This document shows, in pieces, positions 34,075-43,666 of a stretch of DNA of 64,000 bases; position 1 is the first letter of the stretch, and each line of letters begins with the position of its first letter. The notes under the pieces are model-generated. The model saw only the letters and a list, made by a program, of their open reading frames with translations, searched no databases and had not been told where the DNA came from. The DNA is taken from the NCBI GenBank assembly GCA_963736355.1, contig CAVTOO010000016.1, positions 65,758 through 129,757 of the forward strand, given 5' to 3'. A program made the position numbers and the translations under genes. This DNA is from CAVTOO01 sp963736355. Lineage in GTDB: Bacteria; Pseudomonadota; Alphaproteobacteria; Rhizobiales; Xanthobacteraceae.

Positions 34075-35234
34075 ATGACGGGAGCACGCGACGCACCACG
34101 ACACGCGAAAGATGCGGTCCATACGACCATCTACCGCAACGAGAATGAATTCTGCGCGTGGCCATTCACGAGCGGATTCTGGGAGACAGCAGACGGTCAT
34201 CTCATTGCTGGATTTCGGCGCGACAAGGCCTCTTATGGCAACTCAACCGCAATCAATCACGACTTCTCTCGTCAACGAGCTCCTTTCAGATCGTCACCGT
34301 CCGTTCCACGGATCGCGGGCGCAGCTGGAGTTCGGACAATCCAGGTATTGTCTGGGACGCGACAATAACGGACCCGGCGGCATCGCATGATGGCGCGGCC
34401 AGGCTCTCCGATCTGGCGCCGATTGATTTCACCGACAGCGACGTTTTGGTGAGCTGCTATTCCGTGCCGCGATACGGATTGCCGACAGATCGCGCGTGGG
34501 TCCGTGTCTCCAAGAATGCCGGCCAGACATGGTCCCAGCCGATGTTGCTGCCGCTCGCCGGGCTGCCGTCGCTCGCCGGGACCAACTCCTCGATCGTGCG
34601 ACACGATGGCCGCTCCCTCATTTTCAGTTTCACCGTCAGCCCGGACGGCTGGACCCGGCGGCCGGTTGTCTATGCAAGCCTCGATGGCGGCACCGCCTGG
34701 ACATTTCTTTCCTTCATCACCCCGCGACGAGACGACGGGGCGACGGCGAGCGAACGAGCGGGCAGCGTCACCTTTGCCGCGCATCGCTGGTTCTATCCCC
34801 GCGCCCTCCTGCTCCCGGATGGGCGGATTTTGTGTTCGCTGCGCTGTCAGCGCGATCCAACCGGCGTGATGTGGACGGAAATTTATGAAAGCAGCGATGG
34901 CGGCAGGACCTGGCGTTTTGTGTCCCGCGTCAACGACTGGGGCGCGCCGGGCAGCCTGACGCGCATGAAGGACGGGCGCATTGTCTGCGTCTACGGATAT
35001 CGTCTGCCGCCTTACGGAATTCGCGCGCGGGTCAGCGAAGACGATGGTCGGACATGGGGCCCGGACATCATCCTTCGTGACGATGGCGGCAGCTGGGATC
35101 TCGGCTATCCGAACGCGATCGAACAAGAGCCGGGGAAGATCCTGACCATCTACTATTTCAACAGCAAGGACGACCCGATCCAGATGAATGGCGGCGTCCG
35201 CCACATCGCTCAGACGGTCTTTACGCCAAACTGA
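34075..35234 (+). CDS. BNR/Asp-box sialidase-fold protein (one frameshift)
   Basis: About 386 residues, six-bladed propeller. Five Asp-boxes are seen: STDRGRSWSS, SKNAGQTWSQ, SLDGGTAWTF, SSDGGRTWRF and SEDDGRTWGP. The N-terminal part (TTIYRNENEFCAWPF, TADGHLIAGFRRD) is in another frame; the change is near 34285. FYPRALLLPDGRILCSLR and GSLTRMKDGRIVC are strand motifs. No signal peptide is visible. These exo-alpha-sialidase-like proteins often bind or hydrolyse sugars, but sialidase catalytic residues cannot be confirmed here. Followed 36 bases later by an FMN oxidase gene. Confidence 0.75.
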
Positions 35235-35270
35235 AGCCATGCCGCCGATATTCGCAGCGAGAGAGCAAAC

Positions 35271-36423
35271 GTGAACCTCGACAAGATCATCAACATCGAA
35301 GACATGCGGCGGCTTTCCAGGCGCAAGCTGCCGAAGATCATCTTCGACTACATCGAAGGCGGCGTTGACGACGAGCTGGCGCTGGAAGCGAACCTGAAGT
35401 CGTTTTCAGCGCATAAATTATGGCCGCGATACTACGCCGACATTCCACCCGTGCAGACCGGCGTCACTCTGTTTGGGCAAGACTACGCCCATCCGGTCGG
35501 CATCGGCGCCACCGGCCTCGCTGGTCTGTTTCGCCCCAATGCCGATCTCATTCTCGCGCGCGAAGCACGGAAATGGAAAATCCCCTTTGTCGTTTCGACC
35601 TTCTCCAACGACTCGCTTGAGAAGGTCGCCGCCGAGGCAGGAGAATATTGCTGGTTTCAGCTTTACGCGGCGCGTGATCGCAATGTCACCGCCGCAATGA
35701 TCGGCCGTGCGCGCGATGCCGGCATCAAATGCCTCGAAGTGACGGTCGATACGCCGGGAGACGGCAAACGCGAGCGAAACCGGCGCAACGGGTTCACAAG
35801 ACCTTTGCGGCTGAAACCGTCCGTCTTCCTCGACGCGATGACGCGTCCCGGCTGGATCTATCGATATCTGAAGGCGGGCGGCATTCCGATGTTCGAGACC
35901 TGGCAGGCCTACGCGCCGGCGGGCGCCAATGTGGAAGAGGTCACAGCCTACACGCAGACGCAGACGCCAAACCGGCAGACGTGGAAAGATTTCGAGACAA
36001 TGCGCCGCCTGTGGCCTGGCACGTTGATTGCCAAGGGCGTCATGCATCCCGGAGGATGCCAGAATTGCTGTCGACCTGGGTGCCGACGGCGTTCATGTGT
36101 CCAATCACGGCGGGCGCGCGCTCGATCGTGCTCCGACCTCACTCGACGTTCTGCCACTGATCCGCGACGCTATCGGTTCGCGAACGACGCTGTTGTTCGA
36201 CAGCGGCATTCAGCGCGGCTCTGACATTGCGACCGCACTTTGCCTGGGTGCAAATTTTACATTCGTCGGCAGACCGACGCTGTACGGCCTGACGGCTGCC
36301 GGACAACCCGGCGTCGCAAAGGTCCTCGAGATTTTGACGAAGGAACTGGCGACGATCATGAATCATATGGGCGCTGCGACGCCGGCCGATTTGGCGCCGC
36401 GCTTTCTGTTTCCACCGCGCTAG
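35271..36423 (+). CDS. FMN-dependent alpha-hydroxy-acid oxidase/dehydrogenase (one frameshift)
   Basis: LldD/glycolate-oxidase family, about 383 residues. IFDYIEGGVDDELALEANL, GIGATGLAGLFRPNADLILA, FQLYAARDRN, CLEVTVDTPGDGKRERN and the active-site loop VHVSNHGGRALDRAPTSLDVL with its His and Arg are present. LLFDSGIQRGSDIATALCLGA follows. A surplus G at about 36048 (CCCGGAGGATGCC) breaks the frame between KGVMHP and EDARIAVDLGADG. GTG start at 35271. Oxidises an L-2-hydroxy acid (lactate, mandelate or sugar acid); which one is unknown. It could process a product delivered by the ABC transporter downstream. Confidence 0.88.
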
Positions 36424-36640
36424 ACCAGATCCGAAAGGCGGCCCTCGGTCGCCGGGCAACGTCGCGACTTTCGACCCACCTCAGCGACAAAAAAAGACCG
36501 AGCCCCGCTCCTTCCAGTCTGTAGGTGTTCGCCTTGCGTCCAGGAAAACCCTGCGAAGTCCATGAGTTGTCAAACTCTATAGAGTGCGCGGCTGGACTGA
36601 AGGAAAGCCAAATCAGAAGAATTAAAAGATGTCTGCGCAT
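36356..36640 (-). pseudogene. Truncated secreted-protein gene
   Basis: Opens with a convincing signal peptide MRRHLLILLIWLSFSPAAHS after GGAG six bases upstream, then IEFDNSWTSQGFPGRKANTY and RLEGAGLGLFLSL. After about 55 residues the sequence turns Arg/Ala-rich and runs antisense into the end of the FMN oxidase gene. The start resembles the N-terminus of secreted DUF3047-type proteins (FDNSW...GFPG), which are several times longer, so this looks like a beheaded remnant. Resemblance is from memory only. Confidence 0.45.
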
Positions 36641-36851
36641 GGCTCACTCCAGTTTCACTTTCGCTTATGCAGCCGGGTCATGAGCGTCCAATCACATGGG
36701 CGTCAGCCGACGAGAACTGCCGGGAGGCCGTAGCGCTCCTTTCACCCGGCATGCCCGACATCGGGCTAGCGAAAAGTTTTGCATGTATCGTCGGCCAAAA
36801 GCCGGTATCAATCTGACTGCAATTGAGGCTGGGGAGCGCTGCGGACCCGGA

Positions 36852-37790
36852 ATGTACTATGTATTGAGCCGTCTCCTCGCCACGCTGCCTGTCATGGCAG
36901 TTGTCGCAATCATTGTGTTCTCGCTCCTGCATTTCAGTCCGGGCGATCCCGCCCACGTACTCGCCGGAGAGGCCGCCACATCGGAAGAGGTCGAGCGCGT
37001 TCGCAGCGCCCTCGGGCTGCATCGACCATTCTTCGAACGCTTCTTCGAATGGACTTTCGGCGTGATGAAGGGAGATCTTGGACACTCCATTTTCTTCGGC
37101 CGAACCGTGGGCGAGCTGATCCTGCAGCGCGCCGGCCCGACGATCGCGCTTTCCGTCGCGGCCATGCTGACGGCGATTGCCATCGCTGTTCCCCTTGGAA
37201 TTCTGTCTGCTTGGCGTGCAGGCCGCGCGGCCGACAAGATATCGATGGGATTTGCGGTCATCGGCTTTTCCGTTCCCGTCTTCGTGCTTGCGTATTTTCT
37301 TATTTTCATCTTCTCCGTCGGACTTGGCTGGTTACCGGTGCAGGGCTATCGGCCACTCTCTGACGGGCTTTGGATGTTCCTGCGCCACTTGATACTTCCG
37401 GCGGTTGCTCTGGGCCTCGTCTACGCCGCCCTCATCGCACGCATCACACGCGCGGCGATGCTCGAAGTTCTCGGACAGGACTACATGCGCACCGCCCGCG
37501 CCAAGGGCCTCGGTCTGTGGCGGATAATCTTTCGTCACGCATTGAAAAATGCAGCCGTTCCGATTGTGACCGTGATCGGCATCGGTTTCGGCATGCTGAT
37601 CAGCGGAGTGGTTGTCACGGAAACCGTCTTCAACATCCCCGGCATCGGCCGACTGACCGTCGATGCAATCCTGCGGCGCGACTACCCCGTGATTCAAGGC
37701 GTCGTTCTGGTGTTTTCCGGCGTCTATGTGCTGATCAACCTCGCGGTCGATCTGTCCTATGCGCTCTTCGATCCGAGAATACGGCAATGA
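36852..37790 (+). CDS. Peptide-type ABC transporter permease, DppB/OppB class
   Basis: Intact, 312 residues, six helices. The start MYYVLSRLLATLPVMAVVAIIVFSLLHFSPGDPA is the canonical DppB N-terminus, so ATG 36852 is preferred to the ORF's earlier ATG at 36696. The ATPase-contact (EAA) loop is DYMRTARAKGLGLWRIIFRHALKN, and the C-terminal VETVFNIPGIGRLTVDAI is typical. First gene of a four-gene operon; its stop overlaps the next start (ATGA, 37787-37790). The solute is probably a peptide or related amine; it is not determined. Confidence 0.93.
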   Translation: MYYVLSRLLATLPVMAVVAIIVFSLLHFSPGDPAHVLAGEAATSEEVERVRSALGLHRPFFERFFEWTFGVMKGDLGHSIFFGRTVGELILQRAGPTIALSVAAMLTAIAIAVPLGILSAWRAGRAADKISMGFAVIGFSVPVFVLAYFLIFIFSVGLGWLPVQGYRPLSDGLWMFLRHLILPAVALGLVYAALIARITRAAMLEVLGQDYMRTARAKGLGLWRIIFRHALKNAAVPIVTVIGIGFGMLISGVVVTETVFNIPGIGRLTVDAILRRDYPVIQGVVLVFSGVYVLINLAVDLSYALFDPRIRQ

Positions 37791-38629
37791 CGATCGACCT
37801 CGCACCTCTTCGGGATTTATGGACCCGTCACCCGACCATCGTGGTCGGTGGCGCGGTGATTGCACTGGTGGCAATTGCAGCGGCTCTTGCGCCTTTCATC
37901 GGCACGGTGGACCCGCAGAAGTTGACCCCGCTCATGCGCCTCAAGGGTCCGAGTGCGTCAGCATGGTTCGGCGGCGACATGATCGGCCGCGACCTGTACA
38001 GCCGCACGATTTACGGCGCACGCGTGTCACTCGTCGTCGGACTGAGCGTGGCAATTCTCTCGACCGCCGTCGGCCTCATGGTCGGCCTTCTGGCAGGATT
38101 TGTTCGCTGGTTCGACAACGTCGTTATGCGCGTCATGGATGGAATGATGGCTATCCCGGCCATTCTGCTGGCTGTGGCCATGATTGCCCTGACCGGCGCA
38201 AGCCTGAGCAACGTCATCATTGCCATAACGATCTCCGAGGTACCGCGCGTCGCCCGCATTGTGAGGTCTGTCGTTATCTCGCTTAGGCATCGCCCCTTCG
38301 TCGAGGCGGCGTCGGTGGTGGGCACGCGCCTGCCCGCGCTGCTCTGGCGGCACATCCTGCCAAACACGACGGCACCGCTGCTGGTTCAGGCGAGCTATAT
38401 CTTTGCCTCCGCAGTTCTGATCGAGGCCGCGCTCAGTTTCATCGGTGCAGGCACCCCGCCGAACATTCCGAGCTGGGGCAACATGATCGCCGAAGGACGG
38501 AACGTGTTTCAGATCGCCCCGCACATCGTCCTTTTTCCGGGCGTAGCGCTCGCGGTCACGGTGCTGGCAGTCAACCTTGTCGGCGATGGCATGCGCGATG
38601 CTCTCGACCCTCGTTTCGAGAGGCGCTGA
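37787..38629 (+). CDS. Peptide-type ABC transporter permease, DppC/OppC class
   Basis: Intact, 280 residues. VVGGAVIALVAIAAALAPFIG is the first helix; WFGGDMIGRDLYSRTIYGARVSLVVG is the conserved DppC segment; FVEAASVVGTRLPALLWRHILPNT is the EAA loop; EAALSFIGAGTPPNIPSWGNMIAEGR closes. Starts in a four-base overlap with the DppB-class gene. Two bases before the first ATPase gene. Confidence 0.93.
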   Translation: MTIDLAPLRDLWTRHPTIVVGGAVIALVAIAAALAPFIGTVDPQKLTPLMRLKGPSASAWFGGDMIGRDLYSRTIYGARVSLVVGLSVAILSTAVGLMVGLLAGFVRWFDNVVMRVMDGMMAIPAILLAVAMIALTGASLSNVIIAITISEVPRVARIVRSVVISLRHRPFVEAASVVGTRLPALLWRHILPNTTAPLLVQASYIFASAVLIEAALSFIGAGTPPNIPSWGNMIAEGRNVFQIAPHIVLFPGVALAVTVLAVNLVGDGMRDALDPRFERR

Positions 38630-38631
38630 CA

Positions 38632-39645
38632 ATGGAGAGCCTGCTCGAGATCGACGATCTTGCCGTCGAGTTCAGAACCCGGAGTGGAACAGTTCGTGCC
38701 GTGGACGGCATGTCGCTTGGCATCAAAGCGGGCGAGACCGTTGCTCTCGTCGGCGAGTCCGGATGCGGGAAAAGCGTGACCGCGCTCGCCATTCTGCGTC
38801 TCTTGCAGGAACCGGCAGGCCGCATCATGCGCGGCGCGATCCGGTTCGCCGGTCGCGACCTCGCAGGCGTCTCCGAACGCGACATGCGGCGTATTCGCGG
38901 TCGCGAGATCGCGATGATTTTTCAGGAGCCCATGACCAGTCTCAACCCGGTGCTTACTGTCGGCGAGCAGATCATGGAGGCAATACAGGTTCATGAGAAC
39001 CTCGACACGGACGAGGTTCGAACGCGCGCGCTCGACATGCTTTCGCTTGTGCAGATACCGGAGGCCGGCCGCAGGCTCGATCAGTACCCCCACGAGTTGT
39101 CGGGTGGCATGCGTCAGAGAGTGATGATCGCGATGGCGCTTGCCTGCGGCCCGAAGCTGCTTGTCGCAGACGAACCCACCACTGCCCTCGACGTGACCAT
39201 TCAGGCGCAGATTCTGGACATCCTGCGCGACCTCTCGGCCCGCCTGGGCATGGCGACACTTTTGATTACCCATGATCTCGGTGTCGTCGCGGAAATGGCG
39301 TCGCGCGTCGCCGTCATGTATGCGGGACGCAAGGTCGAGGAAGGACCCGTGTCCGACGTCCTGGCGATGCCCTCCCATCCCTATACGCTCGGCCTTCTGG
39401 GCGCGCGGCCAAAGCTCGGTTCAAGCCTCCTCGGGACAGGGCCAGGCCGGCTGATGGAAATTCCGGGCACCGTGCCGCTGATGCGCGCCAGCGCAAACGC
39501 CTGTGCCTTCGCGCCACGCTGCCCGATTGCTTCGGATATCTGCCGCGCGCAAGTCCCTCCCTGGCGAGAGGCGCGCGGCGGGCAATTCAGCGCCTGCTGG
39601 CACGCCGACAAGGTTTCCAACATCGCACAGACCGCAAGCGCATGA
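38632..39645 (+). CDS. Peptide-type ABC transporter ATPase, DppD class
   Basis: Intact, 337 residues. Walker A VGESGCGKSVTALAIL at about residue 40, Q-loop MIFQEPMTSLNPVLTV, signature LSGGMRQRVMIAMALACGP, Walker B LLVADEPTTALDVT and H-loop LLITHDLGVVAEM. The oligopeptide-type C-terminal domain with a Cys-rich site (ACAFAPRCPIASDICR) could hold an Fe-S cluster as in Dpp/Opp ATPases. Overlaps the next gene by ATGA. Confidence 0.94.
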   Translation: MESLLEIDDLAVEFRTRSGTVRAVDGMSLGIKAGETVALVGESGCGKSVTALAILRLLQEPAGRIMRGAIRFAGRDLAGVSERDMRRIRGREIAMIFQEPMTSLNPVLTVGEQIMEAIQVHENLDTDEVRTRALDMLSLVQIPEAGRRLDQYPHELSGGMRQRVMIAMALACGPKLLVADEPTTALDVTIQAQILDILRDLSARLGMATLLITHDLGVVAEMASRVAVMYAGRKVEEGPVSDVLAMPSHPYTLGLLGARPKLGSSLLGTGPGRLMEIPGTVPLMRASANACAFAPRCPIASDICRAQVPPWREARGGQFSACWHADKVSNIAQTASA

Positions 39646-40631
39646 GCACAGATACCTCGCTTCTCGAAGTCAGGCAGCTTGTGAAGCACTTCCCGGTGCG
39701 GCGTTCTCTCGCCGACGTCGTATTCAACAGACCGCGGCGTATCGTCCGGGCCGTCGATGGCGTGAGCTTCTCGATGGGTACCGGCGAGACGCTCGGTCTC
39801 GTCGGCGAATCCGGCTGCGGCAAGACCACGGTTGGACGTGCCATCGTTCACCTGCATCCGCCGACATCGGGCTCCGTTCTGCTGAATGGTCAGGACATCA
39901 CGTCGGTGGACGCAGGCCGACTGCATGCATTGAAGCAGAACATGCAGTTCGTGTTTCAGGACCCTTTTGCGTCGCTCAATCCCCGCATGACGGTCGCCGA
40001 TTCGATTGGCGAGCCGCTCCTGAATTTCGGCATGCGGGACAAGCGGGAACGCCGTAGCCGCGTCATCGAACTCATGAAGCGGGTCGGATTGAGAGACGAT
40101 CAAGTCGACCGCTACCCACACGAATTTTCCGGAGGCCAGCGTCAGCGCATCGGGATTGCGCGAGCGCTCGCGCTGAACCCCAAGCTGATCGTGCTCGATG
40201 AGCCTGTCTCCGCGCTGGACGTTTCGGTTCAGGCGCAGGTGATCAATCTGCTGATGGACCTTCAGCACGAACTCGGTCTGAGCTATCTGTTCATCGCCCA
40301 TGATCTCGCGGTGGTCGAACATATCAGCCACCGCGTGGCCGTGATGTATCTGGGCCAGATCGTCGAAATCGGCGAAAAACGACGCCTGTTTGCCCGCCCG
40401 CTTCACCCTTACACCAAGGCGCTGCTGTCTGCGGTTCCGGTGCCCGATCCCTCCTCACATCGCTCGCGGATCATCCTCAAGGGAGACCTGCCGAGTCCGA
40501 TGTCGCCGCCGAGCGGGTGTCGCTTTCGAACGCGATGCCCGGTGGCCCAGCCGCGCTGCGCCATCGAGGAGCCGTTGCTGCGTGACGATACGGAAACGGC
40601 AGACCACAAAGTGGCCTGCCATTTCGCGTAA
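39642..40631 (+). CDS. Peptide-type ABC transporter ATPase, DppF class
   Basis: Intact, 329 residues. LVKHFPVRRSLADVVFNRP precedes Walker A VGESGCGKTTVGRAIVHL; FVFQDPFASLNPRMTV, FSGGQRQRIGIARALALNP, LIVLDEPVSALDVSVQ and LFIAHDLAVVEHI follow. The C-terminal region has CRFRTRCPVAQPRC, the paired cysteine motif of the class. Last gene of the permease/ATPase operon. It ends 11 bases from the convergent binding-protein gene. Confidence 0.94.
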   Translation: MSTDTSLLEVRQLVKHFPVRRSLADVVFNRPRRIVRAVDGVSFSMGTGETLGLVGESGCGKTTVGRAIVHLHPPTSGSVLLNGQDITSVDAGRLHALKQNMQFVFQDPFASLNPRMTVADSIGEPLLNFGMRDKRERRSRVIELMKRVGLRDDQVDRYPHEFSGGQRQRIGIARALALNPKLIVLDEPVSALDVSVQAQVINLLMDLQHELGLSYLFIAHDLAVVEHISHRVAVMYLGQIVEIGEKRRLFARPLHPYTKALLSAVPVPDPSSHRSRIILKGDLPSPMSPPSGCRFRTRCPVAQPRCAIEEPLLRDDTETADHKVACHFA

Positions 40632-40642
40632 TTTTGCGGGAC

Positions 40643-42250
40643 TTACTTGGGCGCTTTCGCGATGTTCCAGAGCACCATCGTGCCTGGCATTCCGATGACA
40701 CCCGACAGCCGCGGACTGTGCGCCACCGGCGCAAACCACTGTCCGAACGGCACGTAAGGAACCACTTTCTCATAGGCCGACTTCTGGATATCGGCCGCCA
40801 GCGCCTTGCGATCCGCATCGCTGGACAGATCGGCAAAACGGTCGATCATTGCCTGGTGCGGGGCATCGCAAGGCCAACCCGGCCATGCCTTGTCGCAGGA
40901 CGCCTGCATCGGAACGTTGCCGATCGGGTCGGAGACGATAAGACCGGGCCAGTAGGTCAAGCCGATATGCCAGCCGCCCTGCCCCGGCGCAGCCTTGTTG
41001 GCGCGGCGGCCGGACATGGCGGCGAAATCCATCGCCTGCAGGTCAACCTTCACGCCGATTGACTTCAGTTCCTCCGCGAGCGCCAGCGTCGAGACATTCA
41101 TTGTCTGAACGTCGGTCGGGTGCAGGATGACAATGGTCTCACCATTGTAACCCGCCTCCTTCATCAACTGACGCGCCTTCTCCTTGTTCTTTCCGAAGTC
41201 GGCCTGCACGCCGACAGTGCTCTCAAGCGGAGCCCCGCAAACAAAGAACGCTCCGCAGGCCTGATAAAGTTCAGGGTCGGAGAACATCGTCTGCAGGAAG
41301 TTCTGCTGATTTACGAGGTAGAGCAGCGCCTGCCGCGCGGCCAGCTTGTCAAAAGGAGGATGGATGTGATTCATCCGGATCATGCCCTGGGAGCCGAGTC
41401 GGTCGGTGCGAACAATCTTTATGCCCGCTCCGCGCAACAACGGAAGGAAGTCCGTTCCCGGCGCCTCGACATAATCGACCTCACCGTTCTGCAATGCGAG
41501 AACGGCGGACTGCGCATCCCGGATATTGATCCACTCGACGCGATCGACCTTCACCACCTTGCCGCCGGCGGTACCGCTCGCCGGCTCCGAACGCGGGACA
41601 TACTTGGCGTTCTTTCGGTAAACGACCTTGGAGCCGGGAACCCACTCGTCACGCACGAACTCGAACGGTCCGGACCCAATCGCTTCGGTCACCGGCTTGT
41701 TCGGGTCCGTCTCCGCGAAACGCTTGGGCATGATGGCGGGAATGACGCCCGAAGGCTTGGACAAGGCATACAGCATAAGCCCGTATGGCTTGTTCAGCGT
41801 CCAGACCAGGGTCTTCGCATCCTTGGCCTCTAGCGATACCGTGCGGGACATGATCTGACGCCCGCTGGCGTCGCGCGCAGCCCAGCGCTTGAGCGATGCG
41901 ACGACATCGTCGGCAGTCACCGGCGGGCCGTCGTGAAACGCAAGTCCGTTCCGCAACGTAAAGGTCCAGACAAGACCATCGGGGCTGGTCGAAAACGACT
42001 CGACCATTTGCGGGCGGGGAATCTGATTGTCATCGCGGCCGAACAAGCTGTCGTAAACCATCGTTCCATGACGCTGGACGATGCCTACGGTCGTGACGAT
42101 CGGATCGAGGGACTGAAGATCGGCGAACGGCACCACGCGCAATACGCGATCTTCGGGCACGGATTGTTGCGCATTGACGCCAACCGGCAAGCTCATGATG
42201 AGCGCGCCCGCGACCATGAGCGCGCGCAGTCTATTTCGATCCCAGTACAT
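40643..42250 (-). CDS. Peptide-type ABC transporter periplasmic binding protein (SBP_bac_5)
   Basis: Intact, 535 residues. Signal peptide MYWDRNRLRALMVAGALIMS to NAQQS. Family landmarks: DLQSLDPIVTTVGIVQRHGTMVYDSLF, NGLAFHDGPPVTADDVVASLKRW, IRMNHIHPPFDKLAARQALLYLVNQ and LKSIGVKVDLQAMDF. It is the obvious receptor for the four-gene transporter, yet is convergent to it, so it has its own promoter. FVCGAPL holds two cysteines that could form a disulphide (CGAFFVC). Confidence 0.93.
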   Translation of the reverse strand: MYWDRNRLRALMVAGALIMSLPVGVNAQQSVPEDRVLRVVPFADLQSLDPIVTTVGIVQRHGTMVYDSLFGRDDNQIPRPQMVESFSTSPDGLVWTFTLRNGLAFHDGPPVTADDVVASLKRWAARDASGRQIMSRTVSLEAKDAKTLVWTLNKPYGLMLYALSKPSGVIPAIMPKRFAETDPNKPVTEAIGSGPFEFVRDEWVPGSKVVYRKNAKYVPRSEPASGTAGGKVVKVDRVEWINIRDAQSAVLALQNGEVDYVEAPGTDFLPLLRGAGIKIVRTDRLGSQGMIRMNHIHPPFDKLAARQALLYLVNQQNFLQTMFSDPELYQACGAFFVCGAPLESTVGVQADFGKNKEKARQLMKEAGYNGETIVILHPTDVQTMNVSTLALAEELKSIGVKVDLQAMDFAAMSGRRANKAAPGQGGWHIGLTYWPGLIVSDPIGNVPMQASCDKAWPGWPCDAPHQAMIDRFADLSSDADRKALAADIQKSAYEKVVPYVPFGQWFAPVAHSPRLSGVIGMPGTMVLWNIAKAPK

Positions 42251-42332
42251 TCTGCCTCCAACGGGCCGCGAGAGCCCTCTCCGCCATCAACGCCGTGTTC
42301 TGTACGCAGCGCTCGGTTGTTTCAGTCTAGCA

Positions 42333-42974
42333 CTACCCTTCGAGCTTGGCGCCCTCCGGAATGGCCATGCCGCGACCGACCGCCGGCCTGGCTCCGACTT
42401 CCAGAAGCCAGCGCCGCAGATGGGGGAATTCATCCAGTGACAATGTCGCCCAATCATGTCTCGCCACCCACGGATAGGCTGCGATATCGGCGATGGAATA
42501 GTCCCCCGCGAGAAACCTAGCGCCTTCCAGCCTCTCGTCCAACAGCTTGTAGATGCGGCGAACAATGCTCACGCTGTGTTGAATGGCGGCTTCGGGCTTG
42601 ACCGGCGCGAGGTCGGTCCAGTGATGCGCCTGCCCTGTCAGCGGTCCCAGTCCCGTCAGTGCGACCATCAGCCACGCCAGGCATTCCCCGCGCGCCTTTC
42701 CAGCCACCGGCAGCAGACGACCGTGACGTTCTGCGAAATCGACAAGGATTGCGCCCGACTCGAAAAGCACGCGTCGCTCTGAGCCTTCATTCCACGCAAC
42801 AATTGGAATCTTGCCGTACGGATTCATCGCCAGAATGTCCGGCGCGAACTGTTCGCGCCGGCGAATATTGACCCCGACGACGCCGTAGCTGAGTTGCAAT
42901 TCCTCGAACAGAATCGAGACCCTGTTCGAATTCGGAGTGGCCCAAAGCCAGGCTGTCAGATCTGTCTCGCTCAT
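42333..42974 (-). CDS. Glutathione S-transferase, YfcG/Ure2p-like
   Basis: Intact, 213 residues from ATG 42974 (GAGG upstream). Thioredoxin-like domain WLWATPNSNRVSILFEELQL with the Asn/Ser active site and NPYGKIPIVAW (cis-Pro) then FESGAILVDFAERHG; helical domain with SIADIAAYPWVARHDW. Typical of the Nu-class (YfcG/YghU) GSTs having disulphide-bond reductase or conjugation activity. It lies just upstream of the binding-protein gene on the same strand, 82 bases away, but no functional tie is evident. Confidence 0.9.
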   Translation of the reverse strand: MSETDLTAWLWATPNSNRVSILFEELQLSYGVVGVNIRRREQFAPDILAMNPYGKIPIVAWNEGSERRVLFESGAILVDFAERHGRLLPVAGKARGECLAWLMVALTGLGPLTGQAHHWTDLAPVKPEAAIQHSVSIVRRIYKLLDERLEGARFLAGDYSIADIAAYPWVARHDWATLSLDEFPHLRRWLLEVGARPAVGRGMAIPEGAKLEG

Positions 42975-43666
42975 CGAACCTCTGACAACCAGACCTCTGT
43001 CAGCAATAGCCAGCCCACGCGGTAACCCGAATGCGTAAGCGCTGTGGGAACCACTTTTGACGTTGCGTTGTCTTCCATCGAAAAGCAAGCTGATCGCCTC
43101 GCCGGAAGCGTCTCGAGTTCCTGACAATCATCGCTCCTCCTCCTGCTTCTCGCGATTGATCGAATATCCGCTGGCCGGACCGCGGAACGGCTGGATGAGC
43201 ATGCGGTCAAGCCACAAATCCCGGACCGTACGAAATTGCTCGATGCCGATGGTCATGGACTCGTGACCTTCGCGAGGCTGCGGTCGATAGGTGTCGAGAA
43301 TCCGGTCCTCGCTACTCGCCCGCGGGGCGGTAGAGGCCGCCATATGGGCAGTACGCCGTAGCGAGCCCGTACTTTATTCGATGATGGATGTGCTCGGGCT
43401 CAAACCGATCAAGTAAGCTCGGCCAAGGAGCCTAGGGGAATGGATTCCCCACAAGAATTTTTGGCATCCAGCGAGGTTCGATTACGTACTCCGATATCTA
43501 CTCTTTTGAGAACACACAACACGTGAAGAAAGGAGCGCCGGCACCCCAGAGCGCCGAGCTAAATCCGCCTTCGAACAAGCAGCTGATGCAAACGCTTGAT
43601 CGAGCGGTATTTCTGCGATGTGAGCCGCGCGTTCTCAGAAAAATCGCACTCGAGTTATGGCCGCGT
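42975..43666. other. 690-base region without a convincing gene
   Basis: Short ORFs only. A minus-strand frame 43128-43343 (71 residues, DTYRPQPREGHES and IQPFRGPASGYSINR) has protein-like composition but no recognised family or clear RBS. On the plus strand 43291-43416 reads LLARGAVEAAIWAVRRSEP then VLYSMMDVLGLKPIK and a TAA, resembling the C-terminus of a dihydrodipicolinate-reductase-like protein, possibly a remnant. Nothing else stands out. Confidence 0.4.
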
